Shown: positions 16,994 through 25,973 of the stretch, piece by piece | Layout of the letters: each line of letters starts with the position of its first letter | How positions within the stretch are numbered: the stretch's first letter is position 1 | Source of the DNA: Paraburkholderia dilworthii | GTDB lineage: Bacteria > Pseudomonadota > Gammaproteobacteria > Burkholderiales > Burkholderiaceae | Direction: 5' to 3' | NCBI RefSeq assembly: GCF_000472525.1 | Contig: NZ_AWZT01000025.1 | Span: 33,753 to 97,752, forward strand | Length of the DNA: 64,000 nt | Notes under the pieces: model-generated | Databases searched by the model: none | What the model was told of the DNA's origin: nothing | The model's input: the letters and a program-made list of their open reading frames with translations, nothing else | Translations under genes and position numbers: made by a program

Positions 16994-17519
16994 TCAATTG
17001 AGCATAATGAACATGCCCGCAATAATCGCACTCATCAGGTTCGAAAGCGTTGCCGCGAGCACCACACGCAACCCATAGCTCGCGACCTCGGCGTGACCTC
17101 GGCGCGGCGTTCCGGCGTTCCGGCGTTAAAGCCGCCTGTGAGCACCGCGGTCGACGCAAAGTTCGCAAACCCGCATAACGCAAACGACAGAACGGCAATA
17201 GTACGCGGATCGAGCGCATGCCTGCTGGCATTTCGCTTTGACTGGGAAAGATCGTGGTGACGGCGGAAAACGATTCGAGCTTCGACACGCCGAGCAATTT
17301 CTGAAACACCGTGCCGAGCGTGATTCAGCGCATCACGCCAGCTAGCACAGCACGGAAATCGGCGCGCTCGCGAAGATAATGTCCGGTAGCACGGGCATCG
17401 CGAATACGACGCCCCGGTTGCCGGACACCTGGAAGATGTTCGCCTGCACGAACCCGCCGAACAGGAACTCGATACCGGCATTGCCGTAACCGAGCACCCT
17501 GCGGAAGAGAAACGTTTAA
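16994..17519 (-). pseudogene. Remnant of a NupC-type concentrative nucleoside transporter
   Basis: Read in pieces across frames, the minus strand gives C-terminal NupC blocks: VLGYGNAGIEFLFGGFVQAN, then FAMPVLPDIIFASAPISVL with a stop, then KLLGVSKLESFSAVTTIF, then HALDPRTIAVLSFALCGFAN, and finally YGLRVVLAATLSN and AGMFIMLN before a stop at 16994. The first half of the protein is missing, a central segment is deleted after TTIF, and at least two frameshifts are needed. The gene is therefore dead. It directly precedes cdd and the nucleoside hydrolase, so it once fed this salvage operon. Confidence 0.83.
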
Positions 17520-17527
17520 AAGCGAAA

Positions 17528-17737
17528 TTAATGCGATTTGGAAAAGAACACGACAGTGCCTTCCTGCGGCGTCAGCCCGAGGCTGAAATAGCCTTCGAGC
17601 CGCTCCGCGTCGGCGTCCTTTAGCGTGAAGGGTGCGCGGATAAAGCCGGAAACGACCGCATGGTCGTACCACACGCTCATCCACATGCGCAGCGCCAGTA
17701 CTTCCGGCGATCCAAAACCCCATTCCTCGTGGGTCAT
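17528..17737 (-). CDS. Small hypothetical protein, 69 residues
   Basis: A short protein starting MTHEEWGFGSPEVLALRMWM and ending in VVFFSKSH. The ATG at 17737 has GGAGG ten to fourteen bases and AGG six bases upstream, which supports translation. It has many aromatic residues and no signal peptide or membrane segment. It lies between the nupC remnant and another small gene on the same strand. Family and function are unknown. Confidence 0.6.
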   Translation of the reverse strand: MTHEEWGFGSPEVLALRMWMSVWYDHAVVSGFIRAPFTLKDADAERLEGYFSLGLTPQEGTVVFFSKSH

Positions 17738-17766
17738 GATCCTGCCTCCGTCGCGCGTTTTGCCGC

Positions 17767-18012
17767 CTAGGCGGCGATCGGGGTCACCCTCATGGCGGGC
17801 CGCTCATCAGGCGGGAATACGTGCCAGAAACCGTCGCCGTGACGAAAAAAGAATAGCGTCAACATGCCCGTCTCACGGTGTGCCTCGACACATATGCAGC
17901 GCCTGAGCCCCTGACGCGCGCATGGCTGCAACTGGATTCGAGCCGATGCCGCGCCGCTCGCGTCCAGCCACTTCTCGATGAGTTCGCGCAATGATCGCTG
18001 TGACGCCGCCAT
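17767..18012 (-). CDS. Small hypothetical protein, 81 residues
   Basis: The ATG at 18012 follows GGAGG with a five-base gap; a longer frame to 18036 overlaps that site. The N-terminal part (SQRSLRELIEKWLDA) is an amphipathic helix. The C-terminal part (GMLTLFFFRHGDGFWHVFPP) alternates aromatic and charged residues like a small beta sheet. Three Cys lie in the middle (QPCARQGLRRCICVE). It is 29 bp upstream of the 69-residue gene on the same strand, so they may be co-transcribed. Function is unknown. Confidence 0.6.
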   Translation of the reverse strand: MAASQRSLRELIEKWLDASGAASARIQLQPCARQGLRRCICVEAHRETGMLTLFFFRHGDGFWHVFPPDERPAMRVTPIAA

Positions 18013-18139
18013 AGGTCCTCCGTCGGTTCCCATCATGCATCGTAAGACGGCGTTGGCAACGCCTCCATCGGCAGCGGCGGAATGTCGGCTCAGGAATCCC
18101 TGTTTTCGGACTCAGGATTTCCTGACGGGTCCGCATGGC

Positions 18140-18772
18140 CTACTCGGCGACGAGTCCGTGCCGGATCGCATAACGAATCAGGTCCGCATTATTGGCGAGG
18201 CCGAGCTTCTGCATGAGCCGCATCTTGTGCGTGCTGATCGTTTTAGCGCTGAGCGCGAAAGCGTCGGCGATTTCATTCAGGCTCTTGCCGAGCGCGAGCA
18301 TTTGCAGAACCTGAAACTCGCGGTCTGAAAGAATTTCGTGCGGCGGCGCATCGCCCGAATAGGTTTCGAAGACGATTCCTTCGACCAGTTTCGGGTCGAT
18401 GAAACGCCCGCCTTCGGCGAGCTTGCGAATCGCGGCGAGCAGCACGTCCGGATTGCTGTCCTTCGTGACATAACCCGTTGCGCCCGCACGCAACGCGCGT
18501 GAGACGACCTGTGCCTCGTTATGGATGCTCAGCACGAGCACCGGCAGCGACGGACGCTCCGAGCGAACGCGCCGGATCAGATCGACACCGCTGATACCGG
18601 GCATCGTCATGTCGAGCAGCAGCAGATCCACCTGGCATGTGCGCAGTTTCTCCATCACTTCGGAACCCTGAGCCGCTTCGCCGGCCACCACGATGTCGGG
18701 CGTCGTTTCGATTATCTGCTTGAGACCTCCGCGAACCAGCGGATGATCGTCGGCAATCAAAAGATTGATCAT
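18140..18772 (-). CDS. NarL/FixJ-type response regulator
   Basis: A 210-residue DNA-binding response regulator. The receiver has the acidic pocket in IADDHPLVRGG, the phospho-accepting Asp in VDLLLLDMTMPG (about residue 54) and the conserved Lys in GYVTKDS. The LuxR-type helix-turn-helix is at about residues 145–205 (LSDREFQVLQMLALGKSLNEIA, LSAKTISTHKMRLMQKL). Its ATG overlaps the stop of the upstream sensor kinase (ATGA at 18769–18772), which makes that NarX-like kinase its probable partner. Confidence 0.93.
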   Translation of the reverse strand: MINLLIADDHPLVRGGLKQIIETTPDIVVAGEAAQGSEVMEKLRTCQVDLLLLDMTMPGISGVDLIRRVRSERPSLPVLVLSIHNEAQVVSRALRAGATGYVTKDSNPDVLLAAIRKLAEGGRFIDPKLVEGIVFETYSGDAPPHEILSDREFQVLQMLALGKSLNEIADAFALSAKTISTHKMRLMQKLGLANNADLIRYAIRHGLVAE

Positions 18773-20400
18773 GTCTGAACCCCGTCCTGAAGCGGTATAT
18801 GGATCGAGACCGAGGTGCCTGTTCCCGGCGCACTGTCGATCAGCAGCGAGCCGCCAATCAGACGCGCTCGCTCGCTCATGCCGAGCAATCCGTATGAATA
18901 GTCGCGGCGCGCCGCCTCCTGATCGAAACCGCAGCCGTCGTCGCTGACGTGCAGATCGAGTGCCGTCGACGTACTCGTCAACGTGACGTCCGCTCGCGTC
19001 GCGCATGCATGCCGCGCGACGTTGGTCAGCGAGGCCTGAACGATGCGAAACATTGCCGTTGCATGCGCATCGGAAAGCACCGGCTCGCTGCCGTTGAGGC
19101 GAAACTGGCACGCTAGCCCGCTGCGCCGACCGAAATCGTCGACGAGCCATTCGAGCGCCGACACGATACCGTAATTGAGCGCCGCAGGCCGCAAATGGCT
19201 CGCGACGTTGCGCACCATCCAGATGGTTCTTTCAACGAGTTCGCGCATATCGTCGGTTCTTCTCGCGACTTCCGGATCGCCTGAAAGACGCATTTTAAGC
19301 AGCGATACATCCATCTTGAGCGCCGTCAGCAGTTGGCCCAACTCGTCGTGAATTTCCATCGCGATACGCTTTCTTTCTTCTTCGCGAATGGCTTCCATAT
19401 ACGCGGACAATTCGCGCAATAGCTCGCGCGACTCCACCAGTTCCTGCTCGATCCGCTTGCGCTCGGTAATGTCGTAAAGGCCGACGAAAATCGCGGGCGC
19501 ATCGTCATAGGTCGCGACGCGCGCTGTCGCGATGGCCCAGAACGTCGTGCCGTCCGCGCGCCTGAGCTGAACCTCGGTGTCGCGAAAGCTTCCCTCATGA
19601 CGCAGATGTTCGACAAGCCGGTCGCGATCCGCGACGTCCGCGTACAACCCCGCGATATTCGCGACATGCGTGGTCAGGTAGTCGATACCGAAGAGCTCGC
19701 GCAACGGCTTGTTCGTGTACAGAATGCCCCCTTCGGGCATCGACGTGATGCAAAGCGGCACCGGACTCGTCTCGACGATCGTGCGGAAACGGAACTCGCT
19801 CGCGAGGAGCCGCGCCTCGGCACGCCTGCGTTCCTCGATCTGCAACTGCAGCGTCACGTTCGCGCGCGCGAGTTCGTCGGTGCGCTGCGCGACGCTTGCT
19901 TCGAGCCCATCGCGCACGCGCGACAACGCGGCCTCGGCTCGCTGACGCACGAACACTTCCTCCTGCAATTGCCGGTTCTGCGCGATCAGTTTCTGATGCA
20001 TGCCCCGAAGCGCAAGATGCGTGCTGATGCGCGCCATCATTTCGTCGACGTGGACGGGTTTCGTCAGGTAATCGACACCGCCCGCCGAAAAGCCTTCGAC
20101 CATGTCCTCACTGCCCGTGAGCGACGTCATGAAGATCACGGCGATATTGCGCGTGCGCTCGTCCGACTTCAGGCGCCGGCAGGTTTCGAAACCGTCGATG
20201 CCCGGCATTCTCACGTCGAGCAGAATCAGGTCGGGCTGCGAGAATTGCGCGCGTTGAATCGCCTCCGGGCCATCGAGCGCGACGAGCACCCTGAAGCCGC
20301 GCGCCACGAGACTTTCGACGACTATCGCGAGATTGGCCGGATTGTCGTCCGCGATCAATACCGTGGGCGAATCGTCGGCAGGCAGCGTCGCATTGTTCAT
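18769..20400 (-). CDS. Soluble REC–PAS–HisKA_3 sensor kinase (NarX/DegS-like)
   Basis: A 543-residue cytoplasmic kinase with no membrane segment. Residues about 12–130 are a receiver (VLIADDNPANLAIV; phospho-Asp in LILLDVRMPGIDG; Lys in YLTKPVHVDEM). A coiled coil (about 135–205) links to a PAS domain (about 210–325: FRTIVETSPVPLCIT, DGTTFWAIATARV). The dimerisation domain has the HisKA_3 box RIAMEIHDELGQLLTALK (phospho-His near residue 350). The ATPase domain ends with DDGCGFD and GLLGMSERARLIGG. It overlaps genes on both sides by ATGA. The receiver may accept phosphate from the membrane hybrid kinase encoded just upstream. Confidence 0.92.
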   Translation of the reverse strand: MNNATLPADDSPTVLIADDNPANLAIVVESLVARGFRVLVALDGPEAIQRAQFSQPDLILLDVRMPGIDGFETCRRLKSDERTRNIAVIFMTSLTGSEDMVEGFSAGGVDYLTKPVHVDEMMARISTHLALRGMHQKLIAQNRQLQEEVFVRQRAEAALSRVRDGLEASVAQRTDELARANVTLQLQIEERRRAEARLLASEFRFRTIVETSPVPLCITSMPEGGILYTNKPLRELFGIDYLTTHVANIAGLYADVADRDRLVEHLRHEGSFRDTEVQLRRADGTTFWAIATARVATYDDAPAIFVGLYDITERKRIEQELVESRELLRELSAYMEAIREEERKRIAMEIHDELGQLLTALKMDVSLLKMRLSGDPEVARRTDDMRELVERTIWMVRNVASHLRPAALNYGIVSALEWLVDDFGRRSGLACQFRLNGSEPVLSDAHATAMFRIVQASLTNVARHACATRADVTLTSTSTALDLHVSDDGCGFDQEAARRDYSYGLLGMSERARLIGGSLLIDSAPGTGTSVSIHIPLQDGVQT

Positions 20401-22556
20401 CGCACCGCCTTGCGTTCGAGTTGCTCCTCGACGAGACTGAGCAGCGCTTTGGACTGGTAGCCTTTCGCGAGACCGAGAATCCGCGTGGTAAATGCGTGGT
20501 AATGCGGGTTATCCCTCGCGACGCGTTCGGCCCACAGCGCAATTTCCTGCATGTCGCCCCGGCGCGCGAGCAGGTGCAATTCTCCGAGCTCGTCGTCGGG
20601 CACGGCAACGGGTGGCCCAGCGGCTGTCTCCTGTGCAACGACCGGATGATCCGTGTCTGCGTAAATCCATTCGAGATCGAGCAAACGCGCGACTTGCGCG
20701 AGCAGTTTGTCGAAGTCGATCGGCTTGGAGAGAAACGCATTGGCGCCTGCTTCGAGGCTGCGCTGCTCGTCGGCGCCTGACGGACTCGCGGAAGTCGCAA
20801 TCACCGGCACGTTCGAAAAGCCCTGAATCTCTCGCAATCTGCGGGTCGCGTCGAGTCCGTTCATATCTGCCATTACGATGTCGGTCACGATCAGCGCCGG
20901 GCGTTCGCTCAAGGTTTTCGCGAGTCCCTGGCGCCCGCCTGTCGCCTCGATGATCTCGAAGCCGAGCCGGCCGAGGAATTCGACCATCACCGCGCGGTTC
21001 ATCGCAACGTCGTCGGTCACCAGCACCTTGCGGCGTGGTCCCTTGTAACCGGTCGCCATGCGCGTGTCGGCGACGGCCGGCGCGGCGGGCGGCGCGCCCG
21101 ATGCGGCTTCGAGTTCGAACCAGAATACACTGCCGCGGCCAGGCTGGCTCTGCACGCGAATCTCGCTGCCCATTGCATGAAGGAACTGCTGACTGATGGT
21201 CAGGCCGAGCCCCGTGCCACCCGTGCCGCGTTCGGTATGCGCGATCTGTTCGAACGGTTCGAAAATGGTCTGAAGTTTATCGGCATCCATGCCAATGCCT
21301 GTATCGCGCACTTCGAAACAGACCTTGCCGGCAGCGCTCATTTCGATCAGCAGGCTAACGCTGCCGTGATCGGTAAAGTTCAATGCGTTCACCAGCAGAT
21401 TGAGCAATACCTGACGCAAGCGCCGTTCGTCCGCACGCACCGCATCGGGCACATCGGGCGCCACGCGCCAGATAAAGTCGACATGCTTCTGCGCATTCTT
21501 CACTTCGACAATTTCGCGGATGGCGTCGAGCGTGGCGGCAAGCAGTACATCGCCCATCTCCACGCGCAACCGACCCGCTTCGATCCGCGCGAAATCGAGT
21601 GCATCGCCGATGAGTGCGAGCAGATGTTCGCCGCTGCGTTGAATGACGCCGACACCGTCGCGGTGCCTCTCGCTCAGGCTGGCGTCGCGCCGCAAGATCT
21701 GCGCATAACCGAGAATGGCGTTTAGCGGCGTGCGTAACTCGTGACTCATATTGGCCAGGAACTCGCCCTTCGCGCGGTTGGCCGCTTCGGCCGAGCGGCG
21801 CGCCTCGCGTTCGGCGGCGGCCTCGCGCTCGTCGAGATACGCGCGGTGCAGCCGCGCGCCCATCGAATTGAAGGCCGTCACCACGCGCTCGAGTTCGTCG
21901 GGCTCGCGCGGCGCGCGTCGGTTCAGCTTCAAGGGTACGCCGGGCTCGCGAAAATCGTACCTGTCGACGGTTCGAGCAAGCACCACGAGATGGCGTGTCA
22001 CGAGCCGCGTCAGGATGAAGATGATGAAAAGCGAAACGAGGAAGATGTTGGCGGCTTGAGTCACGAGAATGAGAAGCGCCGTGTGCGTCAGATCATTGTA
22101 CAGATCGCTCAATGTCGCCTGCACGTACAGCGTGCCGATGTGCTGTTCCTTGCCCAGCACGCGATACACGAGTGGGTATTCGCGCGCCATCGCGGGCCCG
22201 CTTGCCGGCTTGCCTGCCGACACGACCAACGGCGCCGTGCCACTTCCGGACTGGCGCACCTGGGCCATGCTGATATCCGCGAGACGCAGCATGCCGCCGA
22301 GTTCGAGCCGCAGTTGCGCATCGTCCAGCCGCCACAGCGCCTCGCCAAGACTATCGCGGTAGCTTTTGTCGATGTCCGCGAGGCGGTTCTCGATCAGCGC
22401 AACGCCTTCGCTGTATTCGCGATGAATTTGCAGCGCGGTCAGCAACAAGGTGAGCACGCAACTAAACAGTATCGCGATCGCAAGAAGCCGGAGCACGACA
22501 CTGTGCTGGAACCGCCTGAGCGGATACCACCACTCTCCCATGAGGTTGACAGCCAT
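20397..22556 (-). CDS. Membrane hybrid sensor histidine kinase
   Basis: A 719-residue kinase. Transmembrane segments at about residues 18–42 (VVLRLLAIAILFSCVLTLLL) and 163–190 (NIFLVSLFIIFILTRLV) flank a periplasmic domain of about 120 residues. A HAMP-like linker and coiled coil lead to the HisKA box EFLANMSHELRTPLNAILG. The ATPase domain shows GIGMDADKLQTIFEPFEQ and GTGLGLTISQQ. A receiver follows (VLVTDDVAMNR, phospho-Asp in ALIVTDIVMADMNG). The final 75 residues look helical but lack a clear HPt histidine. Its stop overlaps the next kinase start (ATGA). The solute-binding-like protein at 23200 may present its ligand. Confidence 0.93.
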   Translation of the reverse strand: MAVNLMGEWWYPLRRFQHSVVLRLLAIAILFSCVLTLLLTALQIHREYSEGVALIENRLADIDKSYRDSLGEALWRLDDAQLRLELGGMLRLADISMAQVRQSGSGTAPLVVSAGKPASGPAMAREYPLVYRVLGKEQHIGTLYVQATLSDLYNDLTHTALLILVTQAANIFLVSLFIIFILTRLVTRHLVVLARTVDRYDFREPGVPLKLNRRAPREPDELERVVTAFNSMGARLHRAYLDEREAAAEREARRSAEAANRAKGEFLANMSHELRTPLNAILGYAQILRRDASLSERHRDGVGVIQRSGEHLLALIGDALDFARIEAGRLRVEMGDVLLAATLDAIREIVEVKNAQKHVDFIWRVAPDVPDAVRADERRLRQVLLNLLVNALNFTDHGSVSLLIEMSAAGKVCFEVRDTGIGMDADKLQTIFEPFEQIAHTERGTGGTGLGLTISQQFLHAMGSEIRVQSQPGRGSVFWFELEAASGAPPAAPAVADTRMATGYKGPRRKVLVTDDVAMNRAVMVEFLGRLGFEIIEATGGRQGLAKTLSERPALIVTDIVMADMNGLDATRRLREIQGFSNVPVIATSASPSGADEQRSLEAGANAFLSKPIDFDKLLAQVARLLDLEWIYADTDHPVVAQETAAGPPVAVPDDELGELHLLARRGDMQEIALWAERVARDNPHYHAFTTRILGLAKGYQSKALLSLVEEQLERKAVR

Positions 22557-22710
22557 ATTGCCCCCGCAAGCATGGTGATGTCAGTACGTGTTCCGCGCTC
22601 GCGCGGCGGCTGCAATTGTCTGGCGCCCGCCATGAAGAAGCGGCTGTTGTTGCATTATGACGCCATGCGCGAGCATTGCCCGATTCTGCACCCGATCTGG
22701 CGCAATCGGC

Positions 22711-23031
22711 TCAGGACGACAGCCGGATTCCGGTCACGCCTGCCGGCTCGTGGATCGCGCGAAGCAGCAGATCGTCGACGCAATCGGCCAGTTCGCGAAG
22801 CATTGCCGTGGCATCGCCATCGAGTTCCGCCGGATGCGACTTGCGCAGTTCCCGCAGCGTTTCCCCGACCCGTCTGATCGCCCTCGGTCCGCTATCCACC
22901 AGCGGCCAGCAATGCATCAGATATCCCAATGGCGTAATGCTGCGTCGTTCGCACCAGATATCGAACAGCCGGAAACAGATCGAGTTGATATGCTCCACTT
23001 CATTTTCACGCTGCGACAGATAGGGAATCAT
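22711..23031 (-). CDS. Hypothetical protein, 106 residues
   Basis: A mostly helical soluble protein beginning MIPYLSQRENEVEHINSIC. It carries three Cys and two Trp, and the C-terminal half is rich in Leu, Arg and Glu (GETLRELRKSHPAELDGDAT). No signal peptide is visible, and the ribosome site is weak (GTAACAGAG). It lies between the binding-protein gene and the membrane hybrid kinase, all on the minus strand, so a link to the signalling cluster is likely from position alone. I recognise no family. Confidence 0.55.
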   Translation of the reverse strand: MIPYLSQRENEVEHINSICFRLFDIWCERRSITPLGYLMHCWPLVDSGPRAIRRVGETLRELRKSHPAELDGDATAMLRELADCVDDLLLRAIHEPAGVTGIRLSS

Positions 23032-23199
23032 CTCTGTTACCGGTTGGCCATTTTGACCTGTCCATCATAAAACCAGAGTTGTCGCGTAACAGTCAGGCAG
23101 CGCGGAAAATCCGCCAGGGCTATCCCGATTCGTGGGTAAGGAAATCCTGACCCCCTGCACCCGTTTCCGGTCAGCCATGCTGCGTTCCCAGTCTCGCGG

Positions 23200-24099
23200 C
23201 TACGGCGTACGGCCGCGCGCGGCGACCGGCCACTGCATCCAGTACTCTTCCGGAATCTTTCTGTCCGCTGCGGAAATATACCGGTTGTTCAGTTCGATGA
23301 CTTTCCTCTCACCCAAATTGGCTTGCGCCAGCGCACGCTGAATGTATGGATGCGAATTGAACAGCCGCAAATAGGAGCCGTTTTTGTAAGCCGCCGCAAA
23401 GCCCCGCTCTATCGTAACGGCCAGTCCGGGATCGCGACGAGCGACATAGAAGAGAAAGTCTGACCGGTACTTCAGCAACAAACGTCTTTCGACCGTCAAT
23501 TCCGGCTCCGCCTGCTTGCGGGATTCCAGTTCGGGAAATGCCTCGATCACGCCCCTGGGGTAATAATCTATTCGCCCCGCGCGCGTCATTGCGAATAGCG
23601 TGTCGGTGCTGGACGTTTCCACTTTCAGGCCGGCGTCGAGCAGAATATCCGTGTCCACCCAGCCGAGTCCCTGGCCTGCCGTCAATCGGCGCAGATCGGC
23701 CAGATTGTCGACCCGGTCGAAGTCGGCCTGACGGTCTTCTCTTATGACGAAGACCCGGTACCCGATCAAGCCGCGATTCACCGGAATATGCACTACGTTC
23801 AGCCCGCTTTCCGCCCGGCTATCCATGCTGGTCCAGAGAAGATTGATCGAGCCGCCCTCGGCTAGTTCGGCCAGAGCGCGGCCGCGCTCCATCGCGACAT
23901 CGGCCTGACGAATCGTATAGGTCACGTTAGCCGATTTCATCGCCAGATCCAGCACGGCGAGAGCGAAAGCCGCATGCACCTCGCCGCCCGTGCGGATTCG
24001 CGGATGCACGATGTCGAATGCGGCTGTCGACATGGCACGCGGGCGGCCGAGCATGCCGGCCGTGCTCAACCCCGCGAGTACAAAGCTCCTGCGCTGCAT
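23200..24099 (-). CDS. Solute-binding-protein-like periplasmic protein, possibly the sensor input of the kinase cluster
   Basis: About 299 residues from the ATG at 24099. MQRRSFVLAGLSTAGMLG looks like a twin-arginine or Sec leader, so export is likely. The body resembles family 3 solute-binding proteins: AFALAVLDLAMKSANVTYTI, ALAELAEGGSINLLW, LIGYRVFVIRE, LTAGQGLGWVDTDIL, YYPRGVIEAFPELE and YRSDFLFYVARRDPGLA. No permease or ATPase lies near it; it heads a run of same-strand genes ending in two kinases and a regulator. It is therefore more likely a ligand sensor than a transporter part. The start is uncertain: the frame stays open to 24189 with no good ribosome site at any candidate. Confidence 0.72.
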   Translation of the reverse strand: MQRRSFVLAGLSTAGMLGRPRAMSTAAFDIVHPRIRTGGEVHAAFALAVLDLAMKSANVTYTIRQADVAMERGRALAELAEGGSINLLWTSMDSRAESGLNVVHIPVNRGLIGYRVFVIREDRQADFDRVDNLADLRRLTAGQGLGWVDTDILLDAGLKVETSSTDTLFAMTRAGRIDYYPRGVIEAFPELESRKQAEPELTVERRLLLKYRSDFLFYVARRDPGLAVTIERGFAAAYKNGSYLRLFNSHPYIQRALAQANLGERKVIELNNRYISAADRKIPEEYWMQWPVAARGRTP

Positions 24100-24441
24100 G
24101 ATGGTGTCGACGTCTGGTGAAAGCGCCCGAACGTCCCCGTGGCGCCCGGTATGTGTAAGCATCCTGTCACTACCATGAAAGCTTTGCAATGGGGAAAGCC
24201 AGGCGGAAGCGAATGCGGCAATTGCAATGGCAAGGTCGCTCGCCGGCCGCTCCGGCAGTCATGGAAAACCCTCGGCGCATGATAACCGGTGAGTCGGGAA
24301 AAGCTCCGGATAGCTAACTTTTATGAGCCACCACGTTAACAACAGTGTGGCCGCGTACCGTCCGAAAAACTCGCCGATGCTCTGCCGCGGCACGAATGAT
24401 GCTCGGCAAACACATCGACGTTGTTGCAAGGAGTCAACGCC
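24100..24441. other. Divergent intergenic region
   Basis: About 340 bases between the divergent binding-protein gene and the cyclopropane synthase gene. It should hold both promoters, but no clean box pair was found. Part of it (24100–24189) may be coding if the binding protein starts upstream. The ribosome site AAGGAG for the plus-strand gene is at 24428–24433. Confidence 0.5.
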
Positions 24442-25788
24442 ATGATGCTCTGGAGCCTTTTACGTTCGCCCGCGGAACAGCAGATCGCCGGCATGCCGGT
24501 GCCGTGCTCCGTGGCTCTCCCCGACGGCCAGCGCATCGGCGCGCGAGAGCCGCGTCTGTTGTTCGAGATCCGCGACATGCGGGCGCTGCTGCATCTGAGG
24601 CAGGGCGCGATCGGGCGACTGGCTGAAGACTACGTGGAAGGCCGGCTCGAAATCGAAGGCAGCATGCACGACCTCATGGCGGCCGCGCCGGCTTTGCTGC
24701 GCAGCGATCCTACGCAGGAAACACATGGCTGGCTGTTGGGCCACGTCAGCCGCACGCGCCGTGCAATTTGGGAACGCACGCATCATAGCCGTGCGAAGGA
24801 TGCCGCGCAGGTCCAGCATCACTACGACGTCTCGGATGATTTTTACGCGCTGTGGCTCGACCCGCTGCGCGTGTACTCATGCGCCTATTTTTCTTCACCC
24901 GACATGTCGCTCGCCGACGCTCAGGAGGCCAAGCTCGACCACATCTGCCGGAAACTGATGTTGCGCCCCGGCGAGCGCTTTCTCGACGTCGGCGCGGGTT
25001 GGGGCGCGCTGTTGTTGTGGGCCGCCGAACACTACGGGGTTGCCGCGACCGGCATCACGCTCTCGAAGAATCAGCACGCGTACGTCAACCGGCTGATCGA
25101 GCAAAAAGGACTTCAGGGCCGCGTGACCATGCTCCTGCAGGACTACCGCGACGTCGAGGAATCCGCACCCTTCGACAAGATCGCCTCCGTGGGCATGTGC
25201 GAACACGTCGGCCGCCCCAACTTGCCGGCGTACTTTGCAAAGATGCGGCGGCTGCTCAGGCCCGGCGGCCTCATGATGAATCACAGCATTACCGCGGGCG
25301 GCGCCGACAACGCAGAAGTCGGCGGCGGCATGGGCGATTTCATCGACAGGTACATTTTTCCGGGTGGCCAACTAGTGCACGTGAGCGTGATGATGGATGC
25401 AATGGCACGCGGCAATCTCGAGCCGGTGGACGCCGAGTGCCTGCGCCCACATTACGCGCGCACGCTGTGGCACTGGGCCGACGCGCTCGAAGCCCATCTC
25501 GACCAGGCACGCGAAGTACTGGGTAAGGACGCTGAAAAAATCATCCGAGCATACCGGCTGTATCTCGCCGGCTCGGCAATGGGATTCGAGCGCGGCTGGA
25601 CGTCGCTGTTCCAGATCATCGCCTCGCGGCCGACAGAATCGGTGCAGACGGACGACGGTTGCACCGCACGCATGCCGTGGGCACGCAGCGACTATCCGTT
25701 CAATCGGGCGTACATGTATGCGCGCAATGCTGGAAACGAGGGCGGCAAGGTGGTCGAACAGACGCGCGGCGAACGTGTAACGGGCTGA
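24442..25788 (+). CDS. Cyclopropane-fatty-acyl-phospholipid synthase family methyltransferase
   Basis: A 448-residue SAM-dependent enzyme. The SAM motif LDVGAGWGALLLW is at about residues 181–193, preceded by QVQHHYDVSDDFYALWLDP and YSCAYFSSPDMSLADAQEAKLD, both diagnostic. Also visible are GITLSKNQ, FDKIASVGMCEHVG and FIDRYIFPGGQL. It would add a methylene bridge across unsaturated chains of membrane phospholipids. The start at 24442 has AAGGAG eight bases before it. It is longer than the E. coli enzyme (about 380 residues) because of an N-terminal extension. Some family members make other modified fatty acids, so the exact product is uncertain. Confidence 0.92.
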   Translation: MMLWSLLRSPAEQQIAGMPVPCSVALPDGQRIGAREPRLLFEIRDMRALLHLRQGAIGRLAEDYVEGRLEIEGSMHDLMAAAPALLRSDPTQETHGWLLGHVSRTRRAIWERTHHSRAKDAAQVQHHYDVSDDFYALWLDPLRVYSCAYFSSPDMSLADAQEAKLDHICRKLMLRPGERFLDVGAGWGALLLWAAEHYGVAATGITLSKNQHAYVNRLIEQKGLQGRVTMLLQDYRDVEESAPFDKIASVGMCEHVGRPNLPAYFAKMRRLLRPGGLMMNHSITAGGADNAEVGGGMGDFIDRYIFPGGQLVHVSVMMDAMARGNLEPVDAECLRPHYARTLWHWADALEAHLDQAREVLGKDAEKIIRAYRLYLAGSAMGFERGWTSLFQIIASRPTESVQTDDGCTARMPWARSDYPFNRAYMYARNAGNEGGKVVEQTRGERVTG

Positions 25789-25870
25789 CTTTTTTTCCGC
25801 CGCTGATGCTACTTCTGGCAGAAAGCGCTGGTTTCACATCTCACGCAGGGCATGACGCGCCCGGCGTTTT

Positions 25871-25890
25871 ATATCATATTGAAATATAAT
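25871..25890 (+). promoter_or_regulatory. AT-rich element shared with the MarR–ClC promoter
   Basis: ATATCATATTGAAATATAAT contains a perfect inverted repeat (ATATT-GA-AATAT, 25876–25887) and ends in TATAAT (25885–25890). It matches 16 of 20 bases with the element at 27218–27237. It lies about 84 bp before the HPP–CBS gene. It may be a promoter combined with a MarR operator; no good -35 box is seen. Confidence 0.5.
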
Positions 25891-25973
25891 TATGACCAGA
25901 CGGTATTCGCGTTGCCAAGGGTTTCCCGGGTATCTTCGCAGCCCAGCACAATCGACTAACTCCCCTTCGCACC

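Noticed and set aside
22439..22633. Additional short gene upstream of the hybrid kinase
   Set aside because: No ribosome site, overlaps the kinase start in another frame and shows no conserved pattern.
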